NCBI GenBank assembly: GCA_028283745.1
Contig: JAPWJZ010000004.1
Span: forward strand, 62,001-126,000
From: Micavibrio sp.
Lineage (GTDB): Bacteria > Pseudomonadota > Alphaproteobacteria > Micavibrionales > UBA2020
Direction: 5' to 3'
Length of the DNA: 64,000 nucleotides
Below the pieces are notes generated by a model that did not search any database, had not been told where the DNA came from, and saw only the letters and a program-made list of their open reading frames with translations. The position numbers were made by a program, and so were the translations under genes. How positions within the stretch are numbered: the stretch's first letter is position 1; each line of letters opens with the position of its first letter. Shown piece by piece: positions 32,032 through 41,112 of this stretch.

Positions 32032-32370
32032 TTGAAACAGATGGCTTGTTAAAATTGAACGGATGACAAGAAAACATACGCGGGAATGCGCCGCTTAAAA
32101 AAACAAGACTACTCCCTATAGCTTAACACGCGGCAAAATTTTTGGTTCCAAATAATGCCGCATAAAATTTTAGAGAACTTTGCGTAAAGCTTTGCACGTA
32201 TTGGCCGCAATTTTCAGCAGTCGTTAAACAGACCCATGGTATGCTTGTTTATATAAGAATAAGAAACTATGTCATTTTTAGATGACGAACCTTTGAGATA
32301 GTTTTGAGATTGGACTATTAGGGCGCCCTTTGCTTCGTTTCAACAACCGGCGTAAAAGAAGTTTTTGATC
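32032..32370. other. 339-bp divergent intergenic region with repeats
   Basis: AT-rich region between the kinase gene and the receiver genes. TTTGAGAT occurs twice (32292-32299 and 32303-32310) with an 11-bp period. Upstream lie a GTCAT/ATGAC inverted repeat near 32271 and, downstream, the palindrome AGGGCGCCCT near 32320. No ORF, tRNA or terminator was identified. It probably holds promoters for both directions. Confidence 0.55.
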
Positions 32371-32856
32371 ATGCATATGGATACCGGAATGGACACGGGC
32401 GCATCCAAGGCGCCCACGCCCTGGCAGATTACGCGCAGGCCAATCGCCGTCGTTGATGACAGCTTTGACGACCAGCTGATGTTAAGGCGCGAACTTGCCT
32501 TCCTGTTTGGCGACATGCCCGTCATCACCTTTCATAGCGGTTCGGGCCTTTTGTCCTATCTTCTTGACCACCGGCGTGCGCACGAAAAACCGTGGCTTGT
32601 ACTGCTCGACATTCACATGACCGACATGAACGGGCTTCGCACGCTGGAGCTATTGCGCCAGCGCGACGATTACGCCGACATTCCCGTGCTGGTGATTTCA
32701 CAGACGGAGAACGAGGCGGAAATTCAAAGCGCGCTCCAAAAAGGGGCAAAAGGATTTATGCACAAGCCGCTGTCGCGGTGGGACTTCGTGCAGATACTCA
32801 ACGGCAAGGAAACCCGCCCTTCGCGGGACGTCAACGAGACCGGCGCACTGACATGA
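32371..32856 (+). CDS. Stand-alone receiver protein (Rcp1-like)
   Basis: A 161-aa protein that is only a CheY-like receiver domain: acidic pair DD at 29-30, phosphoacceptor D80 (WLVLLDIHMTDMNG) and K in GFMHKPL near 133. The larger loop between strand 2 and strand 3 resembles the Rcp1 type used by phytochrome-like kinases. ATG 32371 is chosen over the in-frame TTG at 32365. It has no output domain, so it signals by protein contact or passes phosphate on. Its stop lies just before the second receiver gene, which has its own strong ribosome site. Confidence 0.9.
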   Translation: MHMDTGMDTGASKAPTPWQITRRPIAVVDDSFDDQLMLRRELAFLFGDMPVITFHSGSGLLSYLLDHRRAHEKPWLVLLDIHMTDMNGLRTLELLRQRDDYADIPVLVISQTENEAEIQSALQKGAKGFMHKPLSRWDFVQILNGKETRPSRDVNETGALT

Positions 32857-32870
32857 AGGAGGACCTGACC

Positions 32871-33377
32871 ATGCGGACAGATGAAGAACGTGGCATTGCG
32901 CCGCAAACTGCCCCGCCGCAAGGCGTTGCGACAACCGCAGCCACCGGTGAAGGCTGCCGCGTATTCCTAGTCGAGGATGAAGCGGATGACAGGCTTTTCA
33001 GCCAGCGCCAGCTTGAAGCATGCGGCAAGGTGCAGGAAGTGAAATGCTTTGCCAATGGCGAAGACCTTATCAAGTACATGCGGGAGCAAGGGTTCGAGGA
33101 CAGGTCCGTCATGTGCATGACGCCAACCGTCATCATCGTCGACCTTAACATGCCGCGCATGGACGGGTTTAAAGTGCTGGAGCGGCTGAAATCCGACCGC
33201 TTCCTTGAAGAAATCCCCATCGTCGTGCTGTCGGGCGAGCTAAGCTATGAAACAATCCGCCGCGCGCTTGACCTTCGGGCCGACGGCGTTTTAAGAAAGC
33301 CGCTGAATACGGAGAAAATGGCGGAGTTTTTCCGCCATGCCTGGCAATGGCCGACAAAGGAAATGTGGCTTTCCTGA
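32871..33377 (+). CDS. Stand-alone receiver protein (Rcp1-like)
   Basis: A 168-aa receiver-only protein with a short disordered N-terminus (about 1-28). Acidic E36/D37 and D91 (TVIIVDLNMPRMDG) form the phosphorylation pocket and K in VLRKPLN is conserved. An in-frame ATG at 32853 overlaps the previous stop (ATGA), but AAGGAGG at 32857-32863 lies eight bases before ATG 32871, so the latter is preferred. A second receiver paralogue in the same operon suggests branching or a phosphate sink. Cognate kinase: probably the divergent REC-kinase. Confidence 0.9.
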   Translation: MRTDEERGIAPQTAPPQGVATTAATGEGCRVFLVEDEADDRLFSQRQLEACGKVQEVKCFANGEDLIKYMREQGFEDRSVMCMTPTVIIVDLNMPRMDGFKVLERLKSDRFLEEIPIVVLSGELSYETIRRALDLRADGVLRKPLNTEKMAEFFRHAWQWPTKEMWLS

Positions 33378-33409
33378 AATAAGCTCAGGCAAAAAATGTA
33401 TGCCGGAAA

Positions 33410-35089
33410 TCAGGCAATGCGCTTTTGCAGCTGCAGCACATGGTCATGCAGCGGCTGCAGCGTGTTGCGGTGGCCGACACTGACGATGAGCGCGTTCGGC
33501 AGTCGCTGGCGCAGCAGCTTGTAGAAATACGTTTCCGAGGCCTCGTCAAGCGCAGACGTCGCTTCATCGAGGAAAACAACGGCTGGCGCCGTGATAATGG
33601 CGCGCAGGAAGGTAAGCCGCTGCTGCTCGCCAAGCGATAGCGTATGCGACCACGGCGCAACTTCATCCAGCCTGCCGCCAAAGTGCGCCATCTGGCAATC
33701 TGCCAATGCTTGCAGCAAAATATCGTCAGACGCATGCGTGCGCCCGGGATAGAGCAGCGCGTTGCGCAGCGTGCCAAGCGGCAGGTAAGGTTTTTGCGGC
33801 ACGAACAGCTGCTCCCCCGCCGGTACCGTCACCGTACCATCCGCATAAGGCCAAAGGCCGGAAATAACGCGCAGCAGCGTGCTTTTGCCGCAGCCGGAGG
33901 GGCCTTGAATAAGCAGCGAGGCTGCGGGCGGCACATTCAGCTGTATATTGCTTTGCAATGCCGTGCCATCCGGCAGGCGGACATTAAGGGCGGTTGAGGT
34001 CAGCGCCGCGCCTTGGGTAATTTTAGCGCCGATGCCTTCAAGCGCGCGGGCGGCGGTCATGTGCTCGCTGAAGCTTTGCAGACGGATGCTGACGGCGCTG
34101 AGAATGGCAAGGCTGGTGTAGGAATCCACGACGAAGGACAAGGCGCCCCGCACGCGGTCAAAGGCCGCCGCCGTCTGCATCAGCCCGCCGATTTTAATGG
34201 CCCCCGTGAAAAAGCGCGGCGCGGCGACGACATAGGGGAAGATAACCGCAATCTGCCCGTAGCCGGAGGTAAACCACGACAGCGTTTTGCGGCGACCCAT
34301 GACGCGCTTGTAAATATCGAACACATCGGTGAAGCGCGCAATGAAGCCGGTTTTTTCTGCCGCTTCGCCTTTATAAAACGCGATGCTTTCGCTGTTTTCA
34401 CGCAGGCGGACGAGACTGAAGCGGAAATCCGCCTCGAACCGCTGCTGGTCAAAGTTGAGCGCCACCAAAGGACGGCCGATTTTGGCGGTCAGCCACGTGC
34501 CGAACATGGAATAGATAAGCGCAACCCAGACCATATAACCCGGCACGATGATGGTATTGCCGTTACCCAGCGGCAGCGGCAAATCACCCGACAGCCCCCA
34601 AAGAATGACGACGAATGATACCAGCGTTACAACCGTGCTGATAAGCCCGAGCGACAGGTCAAGCGTCAGTTCAATGAACTGGCGGATATCTTCGGAGATA
34701 CGCTGGTCGGGGTTATCGGCATCGCTGCTGCCGATCTGCATGCGGTAATAGGTTTGATGCTCGAGCCAGCGGTTCAGGAAGGTCGCGGTCATCCACCGCC
34801 GCCAGCGGATTTGCAGGAACTGGTTGAGGTAGGCGCTGTAGACCCCCGCAAGAATATAGATGAGTGCGAGCCACGAAAAACGCTCCAGCGCGGCGGCAAA
34901 GCCCGTCACATCGAGGTTTTGCAGCGAGTCGTAAAACGCGTTATTCCATTTATTGAACTGGACGCTGAGGTAAACAATGCCGAGGTTGAGGCAGATGATG
35001 GAGATGAGCAGAAGCCATGCGCTTTTCCACTCTTCCGACCTGAAATAGGGGAAGGCAAGACGCGAGATGTTGCGGAAAAAATTCTTCAT
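33410..35089 (-). CDS. ABC transporter, fused permease-ATPase (SbmA/BacA-like permease)
   Basis: A 559-aa half-transporter: an N-terminal permease domain with about six membrane segments (about 20-310) of the SbmA/BacA-like ABC_membrane_2 type and a C-terminal ATPase. Walker A is GPSGCGKST, the signature is LSLGEQQRL and Walker B is AVVFLDEATSALDE. It probably dimerises. Related proteins move peptides, very-long-chain acyl groups or cobalamin-like compounds, so substrate is not predicted. No strong Shine-Dalgarno is seen before ATG 35089. It stands alone, 121 bp from the M16 peptidase end. Confidence 0.9.
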   Translation of the reverse strand: MKNFFRNISRLAFPYFRSEEWKSAWLLLISIICLNLGIVYLSVQFNKWNNAFYDSLQNLDVTGFAAALERFSWLALIYILAGVYSAYLNQFLQIRWRRWMTATFLNRWLEHQTYYRMQIGSSDADNPDQRISEDIRQFIELTLDLSLGLISTVVTLVSFVVILWGLSGDLPLPLGNGNTIIVPGYMVWVALIYSMFGTWLTAKIGRPLVALNFDQQRFEADFRFSLVRLRENSESIAFYKGEAAEKTGFIARFTDVFDIYKRVMGRRKTLSWFTSGYGQIAVIFPYVVAAPRFFTGAIKIGGLMQTAAAFDRVRGALSFVVDSYTSLAILSAVSIRLQSFSEHMTAARALEGIGAKITQGAALTSTALNVRLPDGTALQSNIQLNVPPAASLLIQGPSGCGKSTLLRVISGLWPYADGTVTVPAGEQLFVPQKPYLPLGTLRNALLYPGRTHASDDILLQALADCQMAHFGGRLDEVAPWSHTLSLGEQQRLTFLRAIITAPAVVFLDEATSALDEASETYFYKLLRQRLPNALIVSVGHRNTLQPLHDHVLQLQKRIA

Positions 35090-35210
35090 GGGTGGTAAGG
35101 CAGTCTTTCAACGGCAAGGCAAAAGCAGCGTGCACCCATTTTAAAGAACGCGGGCGCAAATGCAACTTTAGATGCCGGAAAAGACCCTTAAAAACAACCT
35201 TACAGGTACC

Positions 35211-37940
35211 TTACAACCGCGGCTGGTCCGCTTTCGGCGCGGGCGGCGGCGGGGGCTGGTAGCCGCCGTTGCGCATGGCGACGACATCTTCATGGCGGGG
35301 CAGCAGGCTGCGGTCTGTTCCCTTGGGCACAATCATGGCGGCGGTGGGGTTTGCGGCAAGGATTTTTTGCGCGACACGCTCTACATCCGCCACCGTCACC
35401 TTCTGGATTTCGGCGGAAATATCTGCCGGCAGCACGAGGCGGCCAAAGGTTTGCGCGTTGACGGCGTATTCATTGCAGGCATCGCCGTTGGATTCAAGCG
35501 ACGACAGCGCTTCCATTTCCATGGCGGTTTTGGCTTTCGCCAGTTCGTCGTCCGTAATGCCGCTGGTGGCGCCGCGTATCTGGCTGTAAATGGCATCGAC
35601 CACCGGCTTCACGTTTTCGGGCGTCGCGGAGGCCATGATGAGGAAAGTGCCGGCATTGCGAAAATCCATGATACCCGCGCCGACGCTGCCGGTGAGTTCC
35701 TGTTCCAGCACCACTTCCTTGTAAAGCCGCGACGACATGCCGTGGCCGAGGATGTTGGAAAGGGCAAGGTAGGCGTAAAAATCAGGATCGGTTTTTGCCA
35801 CTGCCGGTGCGGCAAGGGCGATATTGCAAAGCTTTGCGCCCGGCATCTCATCGACCACGGTGCCGCCTTTATATTCCGGCTGCGGCAGCGGCGGAAAGGC
35901 GTTGGCGGGCATCTGCCCGAATTTTTGCTCCACAATCGCCACGAAGTCTTCGTGCTTTACCGGCCCGACGGCGCAGAAAATGACGTTGTTGGGCGCGTAG
36001 AATTCATCGCGGTAGGCGCGCAGCTGTTCAACCGTCAGGGCGCGCAGCGTTTTTTCGGGCCCCAGAATTGTCCAGCCGTGCGGCTGGTCGGGGTAGGCTG
36101 CCTGCATCAAGGCATCCATGCGGCGGCTGCCGACGTTGTCGTTGGAGCGGCGCAGCTCCTCGATCACGACATCGCGCTCGCCTTTATTCTTGGCGGTGGC
36201 GCCATCGGGCTTGCTGACCGTGCGGCCATCAAATTCCGCATGGTCGATGTCGGCCTTGAAAACCATTTCGCCGCAAATATCGACAACCTTTTCCAGCGCG
36301 TCGGGCTTTAGGCTGTAGAAGTAATAGCAGGTCTTGTCGCGCGTGGTATAGGCGTTGAGGTTGCCGCCGAGCTCCCCTTCCACAATGCGGTCGATGCTGC
36401 CGGCGGGGTAGCTGGGCGTGCCCTTGAACATCATGTGTTCGTTCATGTGGGTTGCGCCGTTCAATGCTTCCGTTTCATGGTCCGACCCCGCGCCCACCCA
36501 GGCACCGCAGGAAAGGTTGCCGGGCCGTTCAACCGTAATCACCATCATCCCATTCGCAAGGGTGGTGATTTGCGGCGCGGTTCCACCATCGGTTTTTTGC
36601 GCGGCGCCGCTGAAGGTGCCCTGCAGCAGGGGCGCGGCTGCGGGCGCGGCCGGAATGGTCACGCCATCCAGCTGCGCCTTCATGTGCGCTTTAATGTCGG
36701 CTTCGGCAGGTAATGCATCCATGGGGCCGACGGCGGCAAGGGCGTATTTACCGTCCTTCAAAAAGCCGGCGCAGACGCGGCGGATATCATCATTCGTGAC
36801 GGCGCGGAGGCGCGCCTCGGTTTCGCTGGGGTCGATGAGGCGGCCGAAGTTCGCGAATTGAGTAAGGTTGGCATCTGCCGCGTCTTCGGCGGTTTCGCGG
36901 CTGTCCTTGCCCTTGCGCAAAATGCGCTCCCGCGCCTGCTCCAGCGCTTCAACGTCAAACCCGTTGCGGATGATGCCGCCGAATAGGTCAAACGTGACCG
37001 CCATCAGCTCTCCCGCATTGCCCTTGCCGGTACCGGCGACAATGCTGAACATGCCCGCGGTATCCTGCGCGGAATATTCTGCGCCGACGGAATAGACAAG
37101 GCCGCGTTTTTCACGGATTTCCTGGAATAGCGGTGACGACATGCCACCAGACAGCGCTTCCTTCAACAGCATCACGGCGTACCTGTCAGCATCCGCCAGC
37201 GCGGGTGCGGGGAAGGAGAAGAAAAGGTTGAGCTGTTCGTTATCCGCCGGCACGCGGGCATCACCGCCGGTGAAATTGAGCTTTACCTGCGCGGCCTTGG
37301 CAGGCGCGGCCGGCAGGTCGCCGAAGGCATCCTGCACCAGCTTTTCGGCGGTCGCGGCATCAATATCCCCCGCGAAGGACACGATGATGCTAGACGGGTC
37401 TGCCAGCAGCTGGCGGTGTTTTTCAACCACCTGGTCGCGCGTAAAGCCGGCAAGGTTTTCGGGGCTGCCGGCGGGGTCGTTGCCATAGGGCTGGCCGCTG
37501 AAGGCCGCGGTAAACAAAAGTTTGGAAGCAACGGCGGAAGGCTTTTGCGCCTTTTGCGCGAGGCCTTGCGCAATAAGGCCCTTTGTGGTTTCAATTTCTT
37601 CGGCATCGAAAACGGGGTTGCGCAGAATATCCGCAATCACGGCGAAGGTTTCGGGCGCGCTGCGTGCCAGCGTTTCGGTCGCGTAATAGGTGCCGTCGCG
37701 CAGGGCTTCGGAGCTTAAGCTGCCGCCCCGCGCCTCGATCGCTTCGGAAATATCATCGCGGCTGCGGGTTTTTGTGCCCGCCTGCGCCGCTTCCTGCATC
37801 AGGTTCGTCAGGCCGTTTTCCGCCTGCGGTTCGTGCATGCTGCCGGACTTGATGTAGACCTGCATGGCAACCTTGCCCGCCCCTGCGCGTTCTTCGCAAA
37901 TAACGGTGACGCCGTTGCCGAGACGAAGGGTTTTAGCCAT
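35211..37940 (-). CDS. Fused M16B peptidase (R/Y half then zinc half)
   Basis: About 909 aa with two M16 units. The first unit (about 1-430) has lost the zinc motif (GLTNLMQEA in place of GLxHxxEHM) but keeps the substrate-binding R/Y segment IREKRGLVYSV. The second unit (about 455-890) has HMNEH at 498-502 and E594 in VVIEELR, and lacks the R/Y segment. Each half therefore supplies one part of the active site, as in two-chain M16B heterodimers. ATG 37940 (GAAAGG upstream) is favoured over 37985, which abuts the HAD gene stop. No signal peptide. The C-terminus is proline-rich (QPPPPPAPK). It is last in a four-gene operon. Confidence 0.9.
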   Translation of the reverse strand: MAKTLRLGNGVTVICEERAGAGKVAMQVYIKSGSMHEPQAENGLTNLMQEAAQAGTKTRSRDDISEAIEARGGSLSSEALRDGTYYATETLARSAPETFAVIADILRNPVFDAEEIETTKGLIAQGLAQKAQKPSAVASKLLFTAAFSGQPYGNDPAGSPENLAGFTRDQVVEKHRQLLADPSSIIVSFAGDIDAATAEKLVQDAFGDLPAAPAKAAQVKLNFTGGDARVPADNEQLNLFFSFPAPALADADRYAVMLLKEALSGGMSSPLFQEIREKRGLVYSVGAEYSAQDTAGMFSIVAGTGKGNAGELMAVTFDLFGGIIRNGFDVEALEQARERILRKGKDSRETAEDAADANLTQFANFGRLIDPSETEARLRAVTNDDIRRVCAGFLKDGKYALAAVGPMDALPAEADIKAHMKAQLDGVTIPAAPAAAPLLQGTFSGAAQKTDGGTAPQITTLANGMMVITVERPGNLSCGAWVGAGSDHETEALNGATHMNEHMMFKGTPSYPAGSIDRIVEGELGGNLNAYTTRDKTCYYFYSLKPDALEKVVDICGEMVFKADIDHAEFDGRTVSKPDGATAKNKGERDVVIEELRRSNDNVGSRRMDALMQAAYPDQPHGWTILGPEKTLRALTVEQLRAYRDEFYAPNNVIFCAVGPVKHEDFVAIVEQKFGQMPANAFPPLPQPEYKGGTVVDEMPGAKLCNIALAAPAVAKTDPDFYAYLALSNILGHGMSSRLYKEVVLEQELTGSVGAGIMDFRNAGTFLIMASATPENVKPVVDAIYSQIRGATSGITDDELAKAKTAMEMEALSSLESNGDACNEYAVNAQTFGRLVLPADISAEIQKVTVADVERVAQKILAANPTAAMIVPKGTDRSLLPRHEDVVAMRNGGYQPPPPPAPKADQPRL

Positions 37941-37986
37941 GGGTTCAATACCTTTCAGCAGGTGAATTTCTTCCGGATTAGACATG

Positions 37987-38754
37987 TCAGGGCGCAAGCT
38001 TGCGGCCCGGGCTGGGTTTTGTGGCCGCATCATTCGCAGCGGGGCGGAGCAAACGCTGCACGAGGTCCGGCAGGTCGCCGAAATCACGCACGATGGATTG
38101 CGCGCCCGCATCCTGCATCTGCTGGGATTTTTTGTCATCGCTGGCGAAGCCGACGAAGTGAAGGCCCAGGCTGGCGGCCGCCTGCACATCTGCCGCGGAA
38201 TCGCCAATCACGATGATGCCTGCGGCGTTCTTGCCCTGCTCGCGGTTGAAAGCCTCGACGATCGAGCCGAGCTGGCCGACCTTTAACGCTTCGCTTTTGA
38301 GGTTCGCATCGCGCGTATTATCCTTGCCGCGCATATAGCGCGTATCGAACATGCCGCCGAGGTGGTGGTAATTCAGCTGCGCTGCCAGCGCGTCTTCCCG
38401 CGTGCCGGTATAAATGCCGAGGGTAAAACCGCGCAGGTGCATGGTTTCAATCGCTTCACGCACATTGGGGAACAATTCTTCGCGCCAGCCGGGGCGGTTC
38501 AGCAAGGCATCGCAGGCCGCGTTGCAATCAGCCATGAAGGCCTTCTTTTCATCGGGCGGCAGCGGGCCTGCAAACTGGTCGGTAATGTCGGAAAGGTTTT
38601 TGTTTCCAAGAAGGGCCGCAACATCGGCAACGGGCGGCACGGCAAGGCCGCGGCTTTCGAGAACATCGGCAAAAGCCTGCACGTAGCGGGGCCCGGCATC
38701 CGCCAGGGTGGAAACGAGGTCGAAAACGACCAGAATGCCGCGGTCACGTGCCAT
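37987..38754 (-). CDS. HAD-family hydrolase with atypical motif I
   Basis: A 255-aa HAD protein of the phosphoglycolate-phosphatase-like class, with an alpha-helical cap (about 20-95) and motif IV GDSAADVQAA. Motif I reads VVFDLVSTL: the nucleophile D12 is present, but the second acidic residue of DxDx(T/V) is V14. Loss of this acid is known in HAD dehalogenases and phosphonatase-like branches, so simple phosphatase activity should not be assumed. The start has AGAGGA upstream. It lies nine bases after the Nudix gene and just before the peptidase gene, in the same operon. Confidence 0.87.
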   Translation of the reverse strand: MARDRGILVVFDLVSTLADAGPRYVQAFADVLESRGLAVPPVADVAALLGNKNLSDITDQFAGPLPPDEKKAFMADCNAACDALLNRPGWREELFPNVREAIETMHLRGFTLGIYTGTREDALAAQLNYHHLGGMFDTRYMRGKDNTRDANLKSEALKVGQLGSIVEAFNREQGKNAAGIIVIGDSAADVQAAASLGLHFVGFASDDKKSQQMQDAGAQSIVRDFGDLPDLVQRLLRPAANDAATKPSPGRKLAP

Positions 38755-38763
38755 AATATCCTC

Positions 38764-40227
38764 TTATAATAAGGCCCTTTGCGGGTGCCTTTCATTTTCC
38801 AGAGAATAGGGCTTTGCGACCGTTTTGTCAAGGTAGGCCAGGGACCCAAACAGGAACTCCGACATGCGGCGATGCAGCAGGCGCTGCTCGTCCGTTGCGC
38901 CCGGGCTGGCATAAGTTGCAATCACGGCCATACGGTGCAGCGCCATGAGGGAAGATAGCGCAACGTTGACGTTATTATCCCGCACCCAGGCCAACACGCG
39001 GTGGAAATCGGTAAGGGTATTCAAGGTGACCGGAATTTCGTCATACTTCACCACTTCATCGCCATCTATGGCGCGGTCCTTGGAAAACGGCACATCTTCC
39101 GCCCGCGTGATGCCGACGAATTCGGGCTTGCCGCAGCGGTCGATCCAGCGGAAGAAACCGATGACCATGGTATTGCGGCGCACATCCTCGAACCATTTTT
39201 CCATGCCGGTTTCTTCGCACAATTCACGGGCCATGCCATAGGCAAGGCTGGCGCGAAGGTCGTTGGCGGAACCTGCCAGTTCAAGGTCGGAATAACTCAT
39301 GGAGCCGGAACCGCCAAGGCCGACGGTATGGGAGCCGATGGCCTTGGTGGAGCCCTGATGCAGCATGACCACGCGGCGGTTTTCCGTCACCAGCAGCGTC
39401 GTGATGCCGATATGGCCGGAAACGTCTTTGTAAAAATCCGGCTTGAAGCGCACGCCCAGATGGCCGTCAATTTTTTCTTCCGTCACGGGGAAGTATGTGG
39501 TGAGGTCGGTGTAAACCTCTTTCTCGCCTTTTATGTTATTGCGGAAGATGCGGGACCGAAACGCTTCCGCCGTCAGCAGCGCATCGAAGTAATAGGATTT
39601 GCGCAAGGTGACGGCGCGCTCCCCATACAAGGCGTCTGCCATGTCGTGCATGGCAAGCTTGCAGCCGTTGGTGGTGTGCTGCTTTTTGTTGGCGATGCGG
39701 ATGGCGATGTAGCGCAGCTGGTGGCGGGAGCGGATGTAGTTGGTTTCATCCTCGTCTATGCGGTACGGCACGGTGTTTCGCAACATCAGCGTATCATCGA
39801 GTATCGCGCTGGCCAGCGGGCTTTCCTTGCAAAAGCCGTGGCCGCGAATGGGGTTTTCAAAGCCCAGCTGCTGTTCCACCGGCGCGGGGTAGACAGCAGA
39901 CATCAAATAGCTCAGCTCATCGCAGGCGATGTGGGTGGAAGGCTGCACCGAATAGGTGACGCCGCCGTGCGAGGGGCGGTAATCGGCGGGCAGAATGGAC
40001 ATTTCACCGCCCAGCTGCACCATGATAATGCCGGCCTCCACGCTCATGGCGATCAGGTCGTAAATGGTGTTCCAGGTGCAGATGGAATAAAAGAACAGCA
40101 TAAAGGCAAGGAGCGTGACGATAAGGTCCTTGCGGTAATCCGTATCCCACTTGCACAAAAACATCATCAGGTCGTAACGGCCCTTGATGTTCCGGTAGAA
40201 GTTAAGGTACGGCAGTGGAAGTATCAT
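38764..40227 (-). CDS. Membrane-anchored Nudix-like protein
   Basis: A 487-aa protein with a hydrophobic segment at about 33-55, then a long domain without a recognised family, and a Nudix-like domain from about 270-440. The Nudix box is imperfect: GGSGSM around 305-310 and RELCEETGM at 334-342, with a longer gap than the standard GX5EX7REUXEEXGU. It may hydrolyse a nucleoside-diphosphate-linked compound at the inner membrane, but the box spacing makes this uncertain. Its start overlaps the stop of a FadL-like outer membrane protein (ATGA), so the two are co-translated. N-terminal domain function is unknown. Confidence 0.7.
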   Translation of the reverse strand: MILPLPYLNFYRNIKGRYDLMMFLCKWDTDYRKDLIVTLLAFMLFFYSICTWNTIYDLIAMSVEAGIIMVQLGGEMSILPADYRPSHGGVTYSVQPSTHIACDELSYLMSAVYPAPVEQQLGFENPIRGHGFCKESPLASAILDDTLMLRNTVPYRIDEDETNYIRSRHQLRYIAIRIANKKQHTTNGCKLAMHDMADALYGERAVTLRKSYYFDALLTAEAFRSRIFRNNIKGEKEVYTDLTTYFPVTEEKIDGHLGVRFKPDFYKDVSGHIGITTLLVTENRRVVMLHQGSTKAIGSHTVGLGGSGSMSYSDLELAGSANDLRASLAYGMARELCEETGMEKWFEDVRRNTMVIGFFRWIDRCGKPEFVGITRAEDVPFSKDRAIDGDEVVKYDEIPVTLNTLTDFHRVLAWVRDNNVNVALSSLMALHRMAVIATYASPGATDEQRLLHRRMSEFLFGSLAYLDKTVAKPYSLENERHPQRALL

Positions 40228-40988
40228 TTAAACTTCCACTTGAATGCGACCTTGATGGTATTGTCGTGGCTGAAAGCCTTGCCCTTCAATTGCAGCTGCG
40301 CGTCGCCTGAATCTTCGGACAGGTTCTTGGCAACGCCCATCATGCCGTCCTTGAAGAACAGGTGGGATGCCGCAACGTCGACGAAGGCGCCGTTGGCGAT
40401 GTTCAGGCTAGCACCCAACTGCGCCAGGTAACTTGCGCCGTCATGCTGGTCGATGGCGGCCTGCTGGCTGAAGGCGGGCGTGTTGTCGTACTGCAGGCCG
40501 GAGCGGAAGGACAGTTTATCCGTCTGCTGCCATTTCGCGCCGACGGCGAAGGAATAGCTGCTGCCATAGCCCTCCGGGGAAAATTCATAGGGACTGAAAC
40601 CCGTCAGGTATTGCGAGGTGCCGTAGCCCGCAGGCGCATAAAAATTGTAACTGCCCTGCAGGGTTAAACTATCCGTCGCCTTGTGGCTGAAGGTTGCGCC
40701 AATGCCGGCGGGGGCGCCCTGCACGCTGTGCTGGATGGTAGCGGGGGATGACAGCGCGGTTGTCACCGCCTGCCCGTCCATGCTGCGGGTCATTACCGGC
40801 TCTGCTTCAAACGTGACGGCGGTTTTAGGGCTGATGACAAGAGACGGGCGGTGGTTGCCGTTTTGCAGGTTGTATTGGTCGCGCGCTTCTTTTTCCTGAA
40901 TATAATAAGACGAATCAAAGGCTTGTGCCTGCGCCGGCAGCAGGGCGAAAAGTGTACAGAACATGCCAATGACAACGCGAATAGACAT
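40224..40988 (-). CDS. Short FadL-like outer membrane beta-barrel protein
   Basis: A 254-aa exported protein with a signal peptide (about 1-22, LLPAQAQA). It contains repeated amphipathic beta strands and segments such as YGSSYSFAVGAKWQQTDKLSFRSGLQYDNTP that resemble the second half of the FadL/TodX family of hydrophobic-compound channels. It is about half the usual length (around 430 aa), so it is either a shortened family member or a different small barrel. It is first in an operon with the Nudix, HAD and M16 genes, suggesting an envelope theme. The 229-bp upstream region holds its promoter. Confidence 0.75.
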   Translation of the reverse strand: MSIRVVIGMFCTLFALLPAQAQAFDSSYYIQEKEARDQYNLQNGNHRPSLVISPKTAVTFEAEPVMTRSMDGQAVTTALSSPATIQHSVQGAPAGIGATFSHKATDSLTLQGSYNFYAPAGYGTSQYLTGFSPYEFSPEGYGSSYSFAVGAKWQQTDKLSFRSGLQYDNTPAFSQQAAIDQHDGASYLAQLGASLNIANGAFVDVAASHLFFKDGMMGVAKNLSEDSGDAQLQLKGKAFSHDNTIKVAFKWKFK

Positions 40989-41083
40989 CTCTCCCCAACC
41001 TTTTTAAGACACCCCCATTATGGGGCATAGGTAGTTAAACAATCCCTAAGTGCAATTCCATAATAACCTGCCTTTTCAGGGCA

Positions 41084-41112
41084 TTGACTTGCCGGGGGTC
41101 AATTCATACCGT
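41084..41112 (+). promoter_or_regulatory. Possible promoter with ATTGAC/GTCAAT repeat
   Basis: TTGACT (41084-41089) and TACCGT (41107-41112) are 17 bp apart. The -35-like element overlaps an inverted repeat ATTGAC (41083-41088) and GTCAAT (41098-41103). It precedes the alpha/beta hydrolase gene by about 105 bp. The -10 is poor. Confidence 0.3.

Noticed and set aside
35172-36311. 379-aa plus-strand ORF opposite the M16 peptidase
   Set aside because: Antisense of a zinc peptidase half with HMNEH; no independent support.
39001-40431. 476-aa plus-strand ORF opposite the Nudix-like gene
   Set aside because: Antisense shadow; the minus-strand gene has a membrane segment, a Nudix box and operon overlap.
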